Below, piece by piece: positions 56,956 to 64,000 of a DNA stretch of 64,000 nt. Made by a program: the position numbers and the translations under genes. The notes below the pieces were generated by a model. That model searched no databases. It was not told the DNA's origin and worked only from the letters and a program-made list of their open reading frames with translations. The stretch is from Pediococcus acidilactici (lineage in GTDB: Bacteria; Bacillota; Bacilli; Lactobacillales; Lactobacillaceae), in the NCBI GenBank assembly GCA_024970065.1, contig CP103908.1, forward strand, positions 1,240,001-1,304,000, in the 5' to 3' direction. Numbering within the stretch: position 1 is the stretch's first letter; the number at the start of each line of letters is the position of its first letter.

Positions 56956-57957
56956 TTATTTAGTTGATTGTCTGAACACCATGTCAAATGGCAAGGTAAT
57001 GTTACGTTCTTCAACTTCTTCTTTATTCATTAACTTAGTCAACAACCGCATTGCAACTGCCCCAGTATCGTACATTGGATGACCAATTGAACTGATTTGT
57101 GGCCGAACCATCTTAGTTAAGTTAGTGTTGTTGCTAGTCATAATTTCAAATTCTTCTGGAACTTTTACGTTAAGGTCTTGTAAACCATTTAATAGACCAA
57201 CTGCTAAACGGTCGTTAGCAACGAAAGCAGCCGTGATGTCGCTAGAAGCAATTTGCGAAGCTAATTTAATTCCGTCTTCATAAGTGTTGGTAGTTTCAAA
57301 TACTAGGCTTTCATCAAAATCAATCTTTGATTCTGCCAAAGCACGTTTGTAGCCTTCGATCCGGAACTTCCCGTTTACTGGTTGAGAAAGTGGACCGGAA
57401 ACAAAGGCCACCTTCTTGTTTTTGTTTTCAATTAATTTACGTACCGATTCGTAAACGGCAGCTTCGTTATCAATGCTGACCGATGGTAAAGCATGCTTAT
57501 CATCAACAGATCCTGCAAAAACTACCGGAGTCCGCGCTGATTTCAAAGCTTCCCGCAAACGGTCGTCAATTGCATTTCCCATGTAAATAACCCCGTCAAC
57601 TTGCTTTGCAAGTAAGTTTTCAAGTACTTCCACTTTTTTGTCGACGTCTTCATCAGAGTTTTCCAAAATAATGTTGTATTTGTACATTGAAGCGATGTCG
57701 TCAATTCCCCGTGCTAAGGCAGCAAAGAACATTTCGGTAATATCTGGCAAAATCACCCCAATGGTGGTTGATTTTTTACTTGCTAATCCCCGCGCAACCG
57801 CATTAGGATGATAATCTAAGCGTTCAATTACTTCGTTAACCTTCTTGCGCGTATCTGGCTTAACGTTAGGGTTCCCGTTAACCACCCGAGAGACGGTTGC
57901 CATGGAAACGCCGGCTTCACGAGCAACATCGTAAATTGTAATAGTTTGTTTTGACAT
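56956..57957 (-). CDS. ccpA: CcpA, catabolite control protein A
   Basis: 333 aa LacI-family regulator. HTH TIYDVAREAGVSMATVSRV and hinge YHPNAVARGLASKK are those of CcpA, followed by the periplasmic-binding-like core that contacts HPr-Ser-P. Binds cre sites for carbon catabolite control. Divergent from pepQ, the classic lactobacillus arrangement. SD AGAGG. Confidence 0.96.
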   Translation of the reverse strand: MSKQTITIYDVAREAGVSMATVSRVVNGNPNVKPDTRKKVNEVIERLDYHPNAVARGLASKKSTTIGVILPDITEMFFAALARGIDDIASMYKYNIILENSDEDVDKKVEVLENLLAKQVDGVIYMGNAIDDRLREALKSARTPVVFAGSVDDKHALPSVSIDNEAAVYESVRKLIENKNKKVAFVSGPLSQPVNGKFRIEGYKRALAESKIDFDESLVFETTNTYEDGIKLASQIASSDITAAFVANDRLAVGLLNGLQDLNVKVPEEFEIMTSNNTNLTKMVRPQISSIGHPMYDTGAVAMRLLTKLMNKEEVEERNITLPFDMVFRQSTK

Positions 57958-57991
57958 GATAAATTCCTCTCCATCTTGATTTGATTTGTTT

Positions 57992-58005
57992 TCATACTGT
58001 TTTCA
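57992..58005 (-). promoter_or_regulatory. Possible cre site upstream of ccpA
   Basis: TGAAAACAGTATGA on the minus strand matches the cre consensus TGWAANCGNTNWCA at 12 of 14 positions, but with A in place of the central G. A partial second TGAAAACA lies 11 nt downstream. Suggests autoregulation. Confidence 0.35.
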
Positions 58006-58121
58006 ACGCCATGAATACGTTATCAAATTTTGTACCTTCTTGCAAGCTTTTTTTCGCTCTGTAGGCGAATTTTTTTGTGTGATATAATCAAGTTACTTTA
58101 AGTAAAGAAAGAAGCGATCAA

Positions 58122-59216
58122 ATGTCACAATTAGAAAAAGTCCAAAAATGGGTTGCTGACCATCAATTGGACGTTGCTTACATCAGTAATTTTGAAAGTA
58201 TTAAGTATTTGACAGGTTTTGGAAGCGATCCAATTGAACGGGTGCTCGCGTTATTTATTTTCCCTGACCAAGATCCTTTCTTATTTGCTCCCGCTTTAGA
58301 AGTTGAAGCGATTAAAGATACCGGCTGGAAGTACCCTGTTTATGGTTACCTTGATCACGAACAACCCTTCCATTTAATTGCTAACTACATTCGGGAACGG
58401 AACGCCAATCCCGTGCACTGGGGCATCGAAGAAGACAATCTTACCGTAGACCGTTACGAAGTTTTGCGTGCTGAATTTCCTAACGCTAAATTCGAAGCCA
58501 ACCTAACCCCCGTTTTTGAAAAATTACGGATGGTAAAAACGGCCGATGAAATTGAAAAATTAAAGGCTGCCGGTGCCGAAGCTGACTTTGCATTCCAAGT
58601 CGGCTTCGATGCAGTTGCCGCAGGTAAAACCGAAGCAGAGGTTGCTGCCGAATTGGAATACGCACTTAAAAAGCGTGGCGTAATGGAAATGAGCTTTGAC
58701 ACCCTCATTCAAGCGGGTGCTCACGCGGCTGAACCTCACGGGGCAACGGCCATGAACAAAATTGAAAATAATGAATTAATCCTCTTTGATTTAGGTACCG
58801 TGCACGATGGTTACATTAGTGACGCTTCCCGGACGGTCGCTTTAGGACAGCTAAACGACAAACAGGCTGACATCTACAAGGTATGCTTGGAAGCACAATT
58901 AACTGCACAGGATTATGCTAAACCAGGGATTACGGCCGCTAGCTTAGATAAAGTTGCTCGTGATATCATTGATAAGGCGGGTTATGGTGAATACTTCATT
59001 CACCGCCTCGGCCACGGAATGGGCATGGGCGAACACGAATTCCCTTCAATTATGGAAGGTAACGATTTAGTCCTTGAAGAAGGCATGTGTTTCTCCATCG
59101 AACCAGGGATTTACATTCCCGGTTTTGCTGGAGTTCGAATTGAAGACTGTGTTCACATCACCAAAGACGGTTGTGAACCTTTCACCCATACTTCTAAAGA
59201 ACTTAAGTACCTATAA
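58122..59216 (+). CDS. pepQ: Xaa-Pro dipeptidase PepQ
   Basis: 364 aa M24 metallopeptidase (prolidase). Metal ligands in LFDLGTVHDGYISDASR, HRLGHGMGMGEHEFP, SIEPGIYI and GVRIEDCV. Releases proline from Xaa-Pro dipeptides. Extended -10 TGATATAAT at 58080-58088. Divergent from ccpA. Confidence 0.95.
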   Translation: MSQLEKVQKWVADHQLDVAYISNFESIKYLTGFGSDPIERVLALFIFPDQDPFLFAPALEVEAIKDTGWKYPVYGYLDHEQPFHLIANYIRERNANPVHWGIEEDNLTVDRYEVLRAEFPNAKFEANLTPVFEKLRMVKTADEIEKLKAAGAEADFAFQVGFDAVAAGKTEAEVAAELEYALKKRGVMEMSFDTLIQAGAHAAEPHGATAMNKIENNELILFDLGTVHDGYISDASRTVALGQLNDKQADIYKVCLEAQLTAQDYAKPGITAASLDKVARDIIDKAGYGEYFIHRLGHGMGMGEHEFPSIMEGNDLVLEEGMCFSIEPGIYIPGFAGVRIEDCVHITKDGCEPFTHTSKELKYL

Positions 59217-59242
59217 AATTTAAACTTCATCAAATTCAAATT

Positions 59243-59292
59243 AAAAGTGGGAACCAGAAATCTTTTTAGTAATTTCTCGTTCCCACTTTTTT
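59243..59292. terminator. Bidirectional terminator between pepQ and ytxH
   Basis: AAAAGTGGGAACCAGAAAT pairs with ATTTCTCGTTCCCACTTTTTT. Confidence 0.85.
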
Positions 59293-59313
59293 AACGTTAA
59301 ATTTCATGAGTAA

Positions 59314-59664
59314 TTAGTCTTCTAATTTGTGAGGCATGAAAACTTCGGTTGGCTTTTCATAAGGTGCCGTTGCCATTTTGTCGAGGATCACGTCCTCTTC
59401 TTCGGTAACTTCGTCGTCACCATTAAACTTTTCGTTTGCACGGTTAGCTAAGTCCATTCCGCGTTGCTTAAGTTCATCGACCGAGGCCGCTGCCTGTTCT
59501 TTTAAGCCGGCCATGTCAAAGTCGTTTGCTTCCATGAAATCGTCAACCTTTTTCATGGCTGCTTCCTTTAATTCTGCCGGAGTGGTATCCGTTAATTTAA
59601 TTGCTGCTGCCGTAGCTGCTGCGCCACCTACAATTACCCCTAATAAGAAACTACTTTTTGACAT
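59314..59664 (-). CDS. YtxH-domain protein
   Basis: 116 aa. N-terminal glycine/alanine-rich membrane helix (FLLGVIVGGAAATAAAIKL), then a charged amphipathic helical region and an acidic tail. YtxH family; general-stress-associated, function unknown. Twelve nt after the DUF948 gene, so one operon. Confidence 0.88.
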   Translation of the reverse strand: MSKSSFLLGVIVGGAAATAAAIKLTDTTPAELKEAAMKKVDDFMEANDFDMAGLKEQAAASVDELKQRGMDLANRANEKFNGDDEVTEEEDVILDKMATAPYEKPTEVFMPHKLED

Positions 59665-59676
59665 TTACTTAACCTC

Positions 59677-60087
59677 CTACTTATTTTTTTGCCGATTTTT
59701 GTATAGATTAACCGCGCCCTTGCCAACGTTCATGGCTGTGGCAACCTTTCCCGTCTTTTTGGTCTTTGCGGTGTGGTTGACCTTACCAGCAAGTCGCCGA
59801 GTTGCTTGGTTTAAATCCGAAGTACTTTCGCTTAAATCCGCAACCGCTTGGAAAAGCGGGTCGATCGTTGCGACCTTACCATTAACGTCTTCCAATAACT
59901 CGTTTGCGTTGGCCATAATGCCTTCTGCCTCATGTGAAATTAAATCCACGTCTCTAGTAATGATTGCTAAACTGCGATTAATTTCTGCCAAAGTCTTTGA
60001 AGCATTTACCAGCACTAGACCGATAAATAATACTAAAACCAGCAACGCTACTGCCGCGATGATGGCTGCAATTCCGCCTCCAGTCAT
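59677..60087 (-). CDS. DUF948 family membrane protein
   Basis: 136 aa. N-terminal helix (about 5-28), then a coiled-coil-like segment with the DUF948 pattern (NASKTLAEINRSLAIITRDVD as its core, cited in part: LAEINRSLAIITRD), basic C-terminus. ATG at 60087 after GGAGGGG; the open frame to 60129 lacks an SD. Pairs with YtxH, as in many Bacilli. Confidence 0.88.
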   Translation of the reverse strand: MTGGGIAAIIAAVALLVLVLFIGLVLVNASKTLAEINRSLAIITRDVDLISHEAEGIMANANELLEDVNGKVATIDPLFQAVADLSESTSDLNQATRRLAGKVNHTAKTKKTGKVATAMNVGKGAVNLYKNRQKNK

Positions 60088-60211
60088 GCAATAATCCCCT
60101 CCCGTTAGTTTATGTCTCCAGAATAGCATTGTGGCCCGTGATGTGCAATGAAAACACCCTTAAACTCTGGTAAAATAAACTTACTTAACCTAACTAGAAA
60201 GGAATTACAAC

Positions 60212-61057
60212 ATGCCCCAAACCTTAGTAATCGGCGCCACTTTCCAGCCACTCCAAAGAGAATTATCACGAATTGACTGGAGTCAAATTGGTGCCAACTT
60301 TCTTAAGCATTTTTTACAAATCATTCTCATTAGCATTATTTTTTGGGTGATTAACCGGATTGGTAAACACTTGATTAATAAAAGCTTCGGGCCGTACCAG
60401 TCTCCCGATAAACAGTCGGCCCGTTCTCAGACTATTTTCGTAGTAGTAAGAAATATTTTCAAATATTCCGTAATGTTCTTTTACGTTTACACCATTCTTT
60501 CAAACCTCGGTGTCCCGGTCGGTACCCTAGTTGCTGGAGCTGGAATCCTCAGTGTGGCCATTGGTTTAGGTACCCAAGGATTGGTTTCTGACGTAATTAA
60601 CGGCTTGACCATCTTGATTGAAGGCCAACTACGGGTGGGCGATAGCGTAACTATCCAAGGAATTGATGGAACGGTGGTCTCCATTGGATTACGGACCATT
60701 GAACTGCGCGCCTTAGACGGCACCTTGCATTATTTGCCCAACCGGAGCATTACAACCATTTCTAACCACTCTCAGGAAAACCAAAATATTACCATTTTCC
60801 TTCGTATTAAAGACCCGTTTAGAATTGACGAAGCCAAGGATTTGCTACAAGATCAACTACCAAAAGCTAAGCACCACACCACCAAACTAAAGGCGGGAAT
60901 CGTTATCCAAGCTCCAGTTGCCGAAAAAAGCCATGGTTACCTCGGAGTCCAAATCTCCACGAAGGTGGCACCCGGCTATCAAGCAGCGATGCAAACTATG
61001 ATTCTTGACCGTACCTTGAAAATTCTACGGGAAGCTCAAATTGAAGTGGAAAACTAA
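60212..61057 (+). CDS. mscS: MscS-family mechanosensitive channel
   Basis: 281 aa. Three membrane helices (about 30-50, 75-98, 103-130), with the pore helix AGAGILSVAIGLGTQGLVSDVINGL read as GILSVAIGLGTQGLVSD, then the beta domain GDSVTIQGIDGTV and a C-terminal alpha/beta domain. Releases solutes on hypo-osmotic shock. SD AAAGGAA. Confidence 0.92.
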   Translation: MPQTLVIGATFQPLQRELSRIDWSQIGANFLKHFLQIILISIIFWVINRIGKHLINKSFGPYQSPDKQSARSQTIFVVVRNIFKYSVMFFYVYTILSNLGVPVGTLVAGAGILSVAIGLGTQGLVSDVINGLTILIEGQLRVGDSVTIQGIDGTVVSIGLRTIELRALDGTLHYLPNRSITTISNHSQENQNITIFLRIKDPFRIDEAKDLLQDQLPKAKHHTTKLKAGIVIQAPVAEKSHGYLGVQISTKVAPGYQAAMQTMILDRTLKILREAQIEVEN

Positions 61058-61163
61058 CGTTACTTTTTCATTGATTATGTGAACGGAAATTTCCCCCTCA
61101 GAAAACTAAGCATTTCTTTATCACCATTTTTCAACAGTAAGATGTACGTTAAATTTTATTACC

Positions 61164-61204
61164 AAAAAAGCAATCTTTAAGGAAGCCCTTAGAGATTGCT
61201 TTTT
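61164..61204. terminator. Bidirectional terminator between mscS and rdgB
   Basis: AAAAAAGCAATCTTTAAGG pairs with CCCTTAGAGATTGCTTTTT; convergent genes. Confidence 0.85.
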
Positions 61205-61207
61205 AAA

Positions 61208-61801
61208 TTACCAGAATTTATCAAACTTAGTTAATAAATCTTGGATGGCTAACGCCCGGTGACTAATTTGATTTTTTTCTTCCCGGGTCATTTGAGCCAA
61301 CGTTTTTTGCTTTTCTTCCACGTAAAAAAGCGGATCGTAACCAAAACCATTTTCTCCGCGTGGAACGCTAAGGATCCGCCCACGGAGGTTACCGTTGGCC
61401 ACTAATTCAGTACCATCCGGTTTCCGAACTACTACGGTGGTGTGGAAAGTTGCGGTTCGCTTCTCATCAGGAACCCCGCCTAATTCGGTAAGCACTTTGG
61501 CATTATTAGCAGCATCGTTATGATCTCCCGCATAACGTGCCGAGAAAATCCCGGGGCGTCCGTTAAGTGCGTCGATTTGTAAACCAGAATCATCTGCAAG
61601 GACCGGAATTCCAATAGCTTGGGCGTAGCTATCTGCCTTAAGGCGAGCATTTTCTTCAAAGGTTAAGCCATTTTCTTGAACATCAACGTCCTCATCAATG
61701 TCCTTTAACGACAAAACTTCGAGCCCCTTCGCAGTAAAAATCTGCTTAAATTCTTTTAGTTTACCTTCATTTTTGGTTGCTATTAAAATTTGATTACTCA
61801 T
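61208..61801 (-). CDS. rdgB: XTP/dITP diphosphatase (RdgB/HAM1)
   Basis: 197 aa. Removes non-canonical purine nucleoside triphosphates (ITP, XTP). SNQILIATKNEGKLKEF-type start (key ATKNEGK), LADDSGLQIDALNGRPGIFSARY core (key DDSGL, GIFSARYAG) and GFGYDPLF. It follows murI by 9 nt; the murI-rdgB pair is conserved in Firmicutes. Confidence 0.95.
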   Translation of the reverse strand: MSNQILIATKNEGKLKEFKQIFTAKGLEVLSLKDIDEDVDVQENGLTFEENARLKADSYAQAIGIPVLADDSGLQIDALNGRPGIFSARYAGDHNDAANNAKVLTELGGVPDEKRTATFHTTVVVRKPDGTELVANGNLRGRILSVPRGENGFGYDPLFYVEEKQKTLAQMTREEKNQISHRALAIQDLLTKFDKFW

Positions 61802-61810
61802 CTTAATCTC

Positions 61811-62608
61811 CTAATCAATTTTTGCTAAGTTTACTTGTACATCCGGAGCAATGAGGCCCTGGGCAATGGTACGGAAGCTTTCAATATTAGCCGTAGCGAA
61901 ATACTCTTCACTCGGAGTAGTAGTTGCTTCCCGTAAAAGGTGTCGTTGTTCGAGAACGTCCTTCAATTGGCGAACCGCCGCAGCTCCCGGATCAACCAAC
62001 TTAACCCCGTTCCCCATTGCGGTTTGAATTCCCTTTGCTAAGAGTGGGAAATGGGTGCATCCCAGTACTAATGTATCAATGGCTTGCCCCTTTAACCCAG
62101 CAAGTTGTTGATCGATTACTTGCAAAGCTTTGGGTGTCGTCAACTGGTTATGCTCCGCCAGTTCCACAAACGATTGACAAGCAACCGGAAAAACAGCTGC
62201 TTGGGGCGCTAACTCTGCTAGCGCGGTTGAGTATGCTTGTGACTTAATGGTTCCTTCAGTCGCAATTACCCCAATCCGCTTGTTTTGCGTGGTTGCCACC
62301 GCTGCCTGCGCACCTGGTTGGATAACTCCAATTACTGGAATTGGTAACGTAGTGCTTAAAACCTGAAAAGCCGCGGTCGTTGCTGTATTACAAGCAATTA
62401 CTAACGCCTTAACATCCTTTTTAATCAAGAAATCCGCCATTTGTTGCGAAAACTTGATTACTTCCGCCGTGGGACGTGGTCCGTACGGTACCCGGGCCTC
62501 ATCTCCAATAAAAACAACCGCTTCGTTAGGCATCAGTTCCTTAGCCGCTTTTACAACGGTTAATCCGCCGACCCCGGAATCCATAAATCCAATTGGACGA
62601 TTATCCAT
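61811..62608 (-). CDS. murI: Glutamate racemase
   Basis: 265 aa. Makes D-glutamate for peptidoglycan. Catalytic cysteines in ACNTATT and LGCTHFPLL; N-terminal GFMDSGVGGLTV. Start at 62608 with GGGGGT; the open frame extends to 62632. Supplies the substrate of MurD encoded at 6970-8364. Confidence 0.95.
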   Translation of the reverse strand: MDNRPIGFMDSGVGGLTVVKAAKELMPNEAVVFIGDEARVPYGPRPTAEVIKFSQQMADFLIKKDVKALVIACNTATTAAFQVLSTTLPIPVIGVIQPGAQAAVATTQNKRIGVIATEGTIKSQAYSTALAELAPQAAVFPVACQSFVELAEHNQLTTPKALQVIDQQLAGLKGQAIDTLVLGCTHFPLLAKGIQTAMGNGVKLVDPGAAAVRQLKDVLEQRHLLREATTTPSEEYFATANIESFRTIAQGLIAPDVQVNLAKID

Positions 62609-62656
62609 ATTCTTTACCCCCAGACAAATCAATTACACATTGTCTATAATACTAAA

Positions 62657-62687
62657 TTTTGGACAAAAAAGGAAAAGTCGTCCAAAA
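62657..62687. repeat. 8-bp inverted repeat upstream of murI
   Basis: TTTTGGAC (62657-62664) and GTCCAAAA (62680-62687) around 15 nt, next to the presumed murI promoter. A possible operator. The remainder of 62609-62877 shows only an SD-like AAGGAGG at 62693-62699 without a start codon, and the pps terminator. Confidence 0.35.
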
Positions 62688-62781
62688 AAAGTAAGGAGGT
62701 TAAAATTCAGCCCGGAACATCACTTTAGGTAACTTGAATTTGGGCGACCGCTCCCGCTCGTTTAACGCCTTTAAAAGTAAT

Positions 62782-62817
62782 AAAAAACTTCTCAAGAATT
62801 TTTAGTTTCTTGAGAAG
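62782..62817 (-). terminator. pps terminator
   Basis: CTTCTCAAGAA and TTCTTGAGAAG arms; on the minus strand followed by TTTTTT. Confidence 0.85.
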
Positions 62818-62877
62818 CCATTTATTATTTCAACCTCACTTTTCAGAAAACGTGAATGCGGGATTCTTGAATTTTAA

Positions 62878-64000
62878 TTACCAGTCGTAATCGGTAGGGT
62901 CCTGAATCCCCCTGCCGGTTGCTTTATCCAACATAATCCGTTGTTCAAAGTGAGCGACGTTCCGCTTAGTTTCTTTAACCATGTCTGGGTTAACCGAAAC
63001 GTAGTCAATTCCACTTTGAATTAAGAAGTTAGTGAATTCAGGGAATTCGGATGGCGCTTGTCCACAAATCGAAACCGTCTTGCCATCCTTGTGTGCAGCT
63101 TCAATAAGGTGATGAATTGCCCGTTTAACAGCTAAATTCCGTTCATCAAAGAGCCGGGCAACCGTATCGTTGTTCCGGTCACATCCTAAAATTAACATTG
63201 CTAAGTCGTTCGAACCAATCGAGTATCCATCTACAAACTGGTTAAACTGATCTGCCAAGATGATGTTCGATGGAATTTCCGCCATCATGTAAACCTTAAA
63301 GTCCGCGCTCCGAACTAACCCTTCGTCTTGCATAATCGCGGTTACTTTTTGGGCTTCATCGACCGTCCGGACGAACGGAATCATCACGTTTAAATTCTTC
63401 AAACCAAATTCATTGCGGACCTTCTTAATTGCCGCAAGTTCTAATTTAAAGGCATCAACGTATTTTGGATCGTAGTACCGCGACGCTCCCCGCCAACCAA
63501 GCAAGTCCGCTGGTTCGTGAGGCTCATACTTGTCGCCACCCTTTAGTTTCCGATATTCACTAGATTTGAAATCGGATAACCGGAGCACTACCGGACGAGG
63601 TGCCATTGTCCGAGTAACCTTAGCAATCCCATCCGCAAGCATGTTGACTACTTTTTCGGGATGCCCTTGTTCAATTAGGTAAAGCGGGTGTTCGTGAATG
63701 TAAGTGGTCCAGAGAAATTCTTCACGCATGAGTCCAATCCCGTCAGCTGGCAAAGTGGAGTACTTTTCAACCAATTCGGGATCGCCAAGGTTCATCATTA
63801 CCCGGGTAGCAGTTGGCGCAAAAGTTTCGGCAGCAACCATTTGATTACCCACTTGCTGTGCGGAAGCGGATTTCTTTAGCATGCTAGCGACTTTACCGTG
63901 GTAAACCACCCCATTTTTAGCATCAACGGTAACCACGTCGCCCGTCTTAAGAGCATCAGTAGCAGCCAGGTTCTTACTCTTAGTTCCCACAATACATGGG
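62878..64000 (-). CDS. ppsA: Phosphoenolpyruvate synthase (PpsA), C-terminal part
   Basis: Partial; the frame continues beyond the window end (reading PCIVGTKSKNLAA from the edge, the end of the phosphohistidine domain). The visible 370 or so residues are the PEP-utilising TIM barrel, with LRLSDFKSSEYRKLKGG, MAEIPSNIILAD, GSNDLAMLILGCDRN and the catalytic Cys in SICGQAPSEFP. Converts pyruvate plus ATP to PEP, AMP and phosphate. A GTG at 63990 is not the true start. Confidence 0.92.
   Translation of the reverse strand, partial: PCIVGTKSKNLAATDALKTGDVVTVDAKNGVVYHGKVASMLKKSASAQQVGNQMVAAETFAPTATRVMMNLGDPELVEKYSTLPADGIGLMREEFLWTTYIHEHPLYLIEQGHPEKVVNMLADGIAKVTRTMAPRPVVLRLSDFKSSEYRKLKGGDKYEPHEPADLLGWRGASRYYDPKYVDAFKLELAAIKKVRNEFGLKNLNVMIPFVRTVDEAQKVTAIMQDEGLVRSADFKVYMMAEIPSNIILADQFNQFVDGYSIGSNDLAMLILGCDRNNDTVARLFDERNLAVKRAIHHLIEAAHKDGKTVSICGQAPSEFPEFTNFLIQSGIDYVSVNPDMVKETKRNVAHFEQRIMLDKATGRGIQDPTDYDW

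Noticed and set aside
59378..60094. 238-codon plus-strand frame opposite ytxH and the DUF948 gene
   Set aside because: Ser/Ala-rich shadow across two well-supported genes and their spacer; no SD and no recognisable domain.

Overview
The window is a chromosomal segment of a low-GC Gram-positive bacterium of the Lactobacillaceae. The family is suggested by the division and cell-wall (dcw) gene order, the ClpXP/ClpCP adaptor block (spx, mecA, yjbH), the ccpA-pepQ pair, the comG operon and the tRNA-rich rRNA operon. Base composition looks intermediate for lactobacilli (about 40-45 % GC by eye, not computed). A 6-phosphogluconolactonase-like gene fits a heterofermentative species. I cannot name genus or species without a 16S search. 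No prophage, insertion sequence or CRISPR array is visible.

Layout. Positions 24-13297 (minus strand) hold the dcw cluster, transcribed mraZ-rsmH-ftsL-pbp-mraY-murD-murG-divIB-ftsA-ftsZ-ylmG-ylmH-divIVA. The sepF gene usually found behind ftsZ is missing and a hairpin lies in its place. Positions 13542-20110 carry a DUF4044 micro-protein, ftsK, trmL, a 43-codon ORF, a permease of the AI-2E family, an orphan sorbitol-type PTS IIA, a lactonase and cutC. Positions 20202-27344 carry mgtE-rluD-nadK-relQ (one operon), yjbH, coiA, mecA and spx. Positions 27598-29187 hold a metallo-beta-lactamase-fold hydrolase and two unknown proteins. Positions 29337-35271 are a complete rRNA operon (16S-23S-5S) followed by ten tRNA genes, all on the minus strand. 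Positions 35597-39481 contain cvfD-like, dedA, a membrane protein, a HAD phosphatase, yutD and a phosphoesterase. Positions 39653-44223 are the complete comGA-GG pseudopilus operon plus a YtxK-type methyltransferase. Positions 44536-52602 hold rbsK, yebC, a multicopper oxidase with a newly read methionine-rich small membrane protein, efp, a nicotinamidase-like gene, purB and divergent purA. Positions 52685-64000 contain an HxlR-controlled aldo/keto reductase-SDR pair, a membrane protein, an aquaglyceroporin, ccpA/pepQ, ytxH, a DUF948 protein, an MscS channel, rdgB, murI and the 3' part of a phosphoenolpyruvate synthase.

Working together. The dcw block builds peptidoglycan precursors and the septum. 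RelQ, YjbH, MecA and Spx belong to stress and proteolysis control. CoiA and ComG indicate DNA-uptake competence machinery. CcpA is the carbon-catabolite regulator.

The most interesting signal is upstream of efp. A 17-codon ORF with its own promoter and Shine-Dalgarno ends in Ile-Pro-Pro-Asn-stop, which is the type of stall site that EF-P relieves. It is followed by RNA elements that could link stalling to efp translation, so it is a candidate EF-P-sensing autoregulatory leader. Other candidates are an exact streptococcal-type competence box next to an inverted repeat over the coiA Shine-Dalgarno, a translationally coupled Met-rich membrane peptide ahead of the multicopper oxidase, a triple MraZ operator, and tRNA genes with single stem mismatches. 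All functional statements are from reading sequence motifs; no database search was run.
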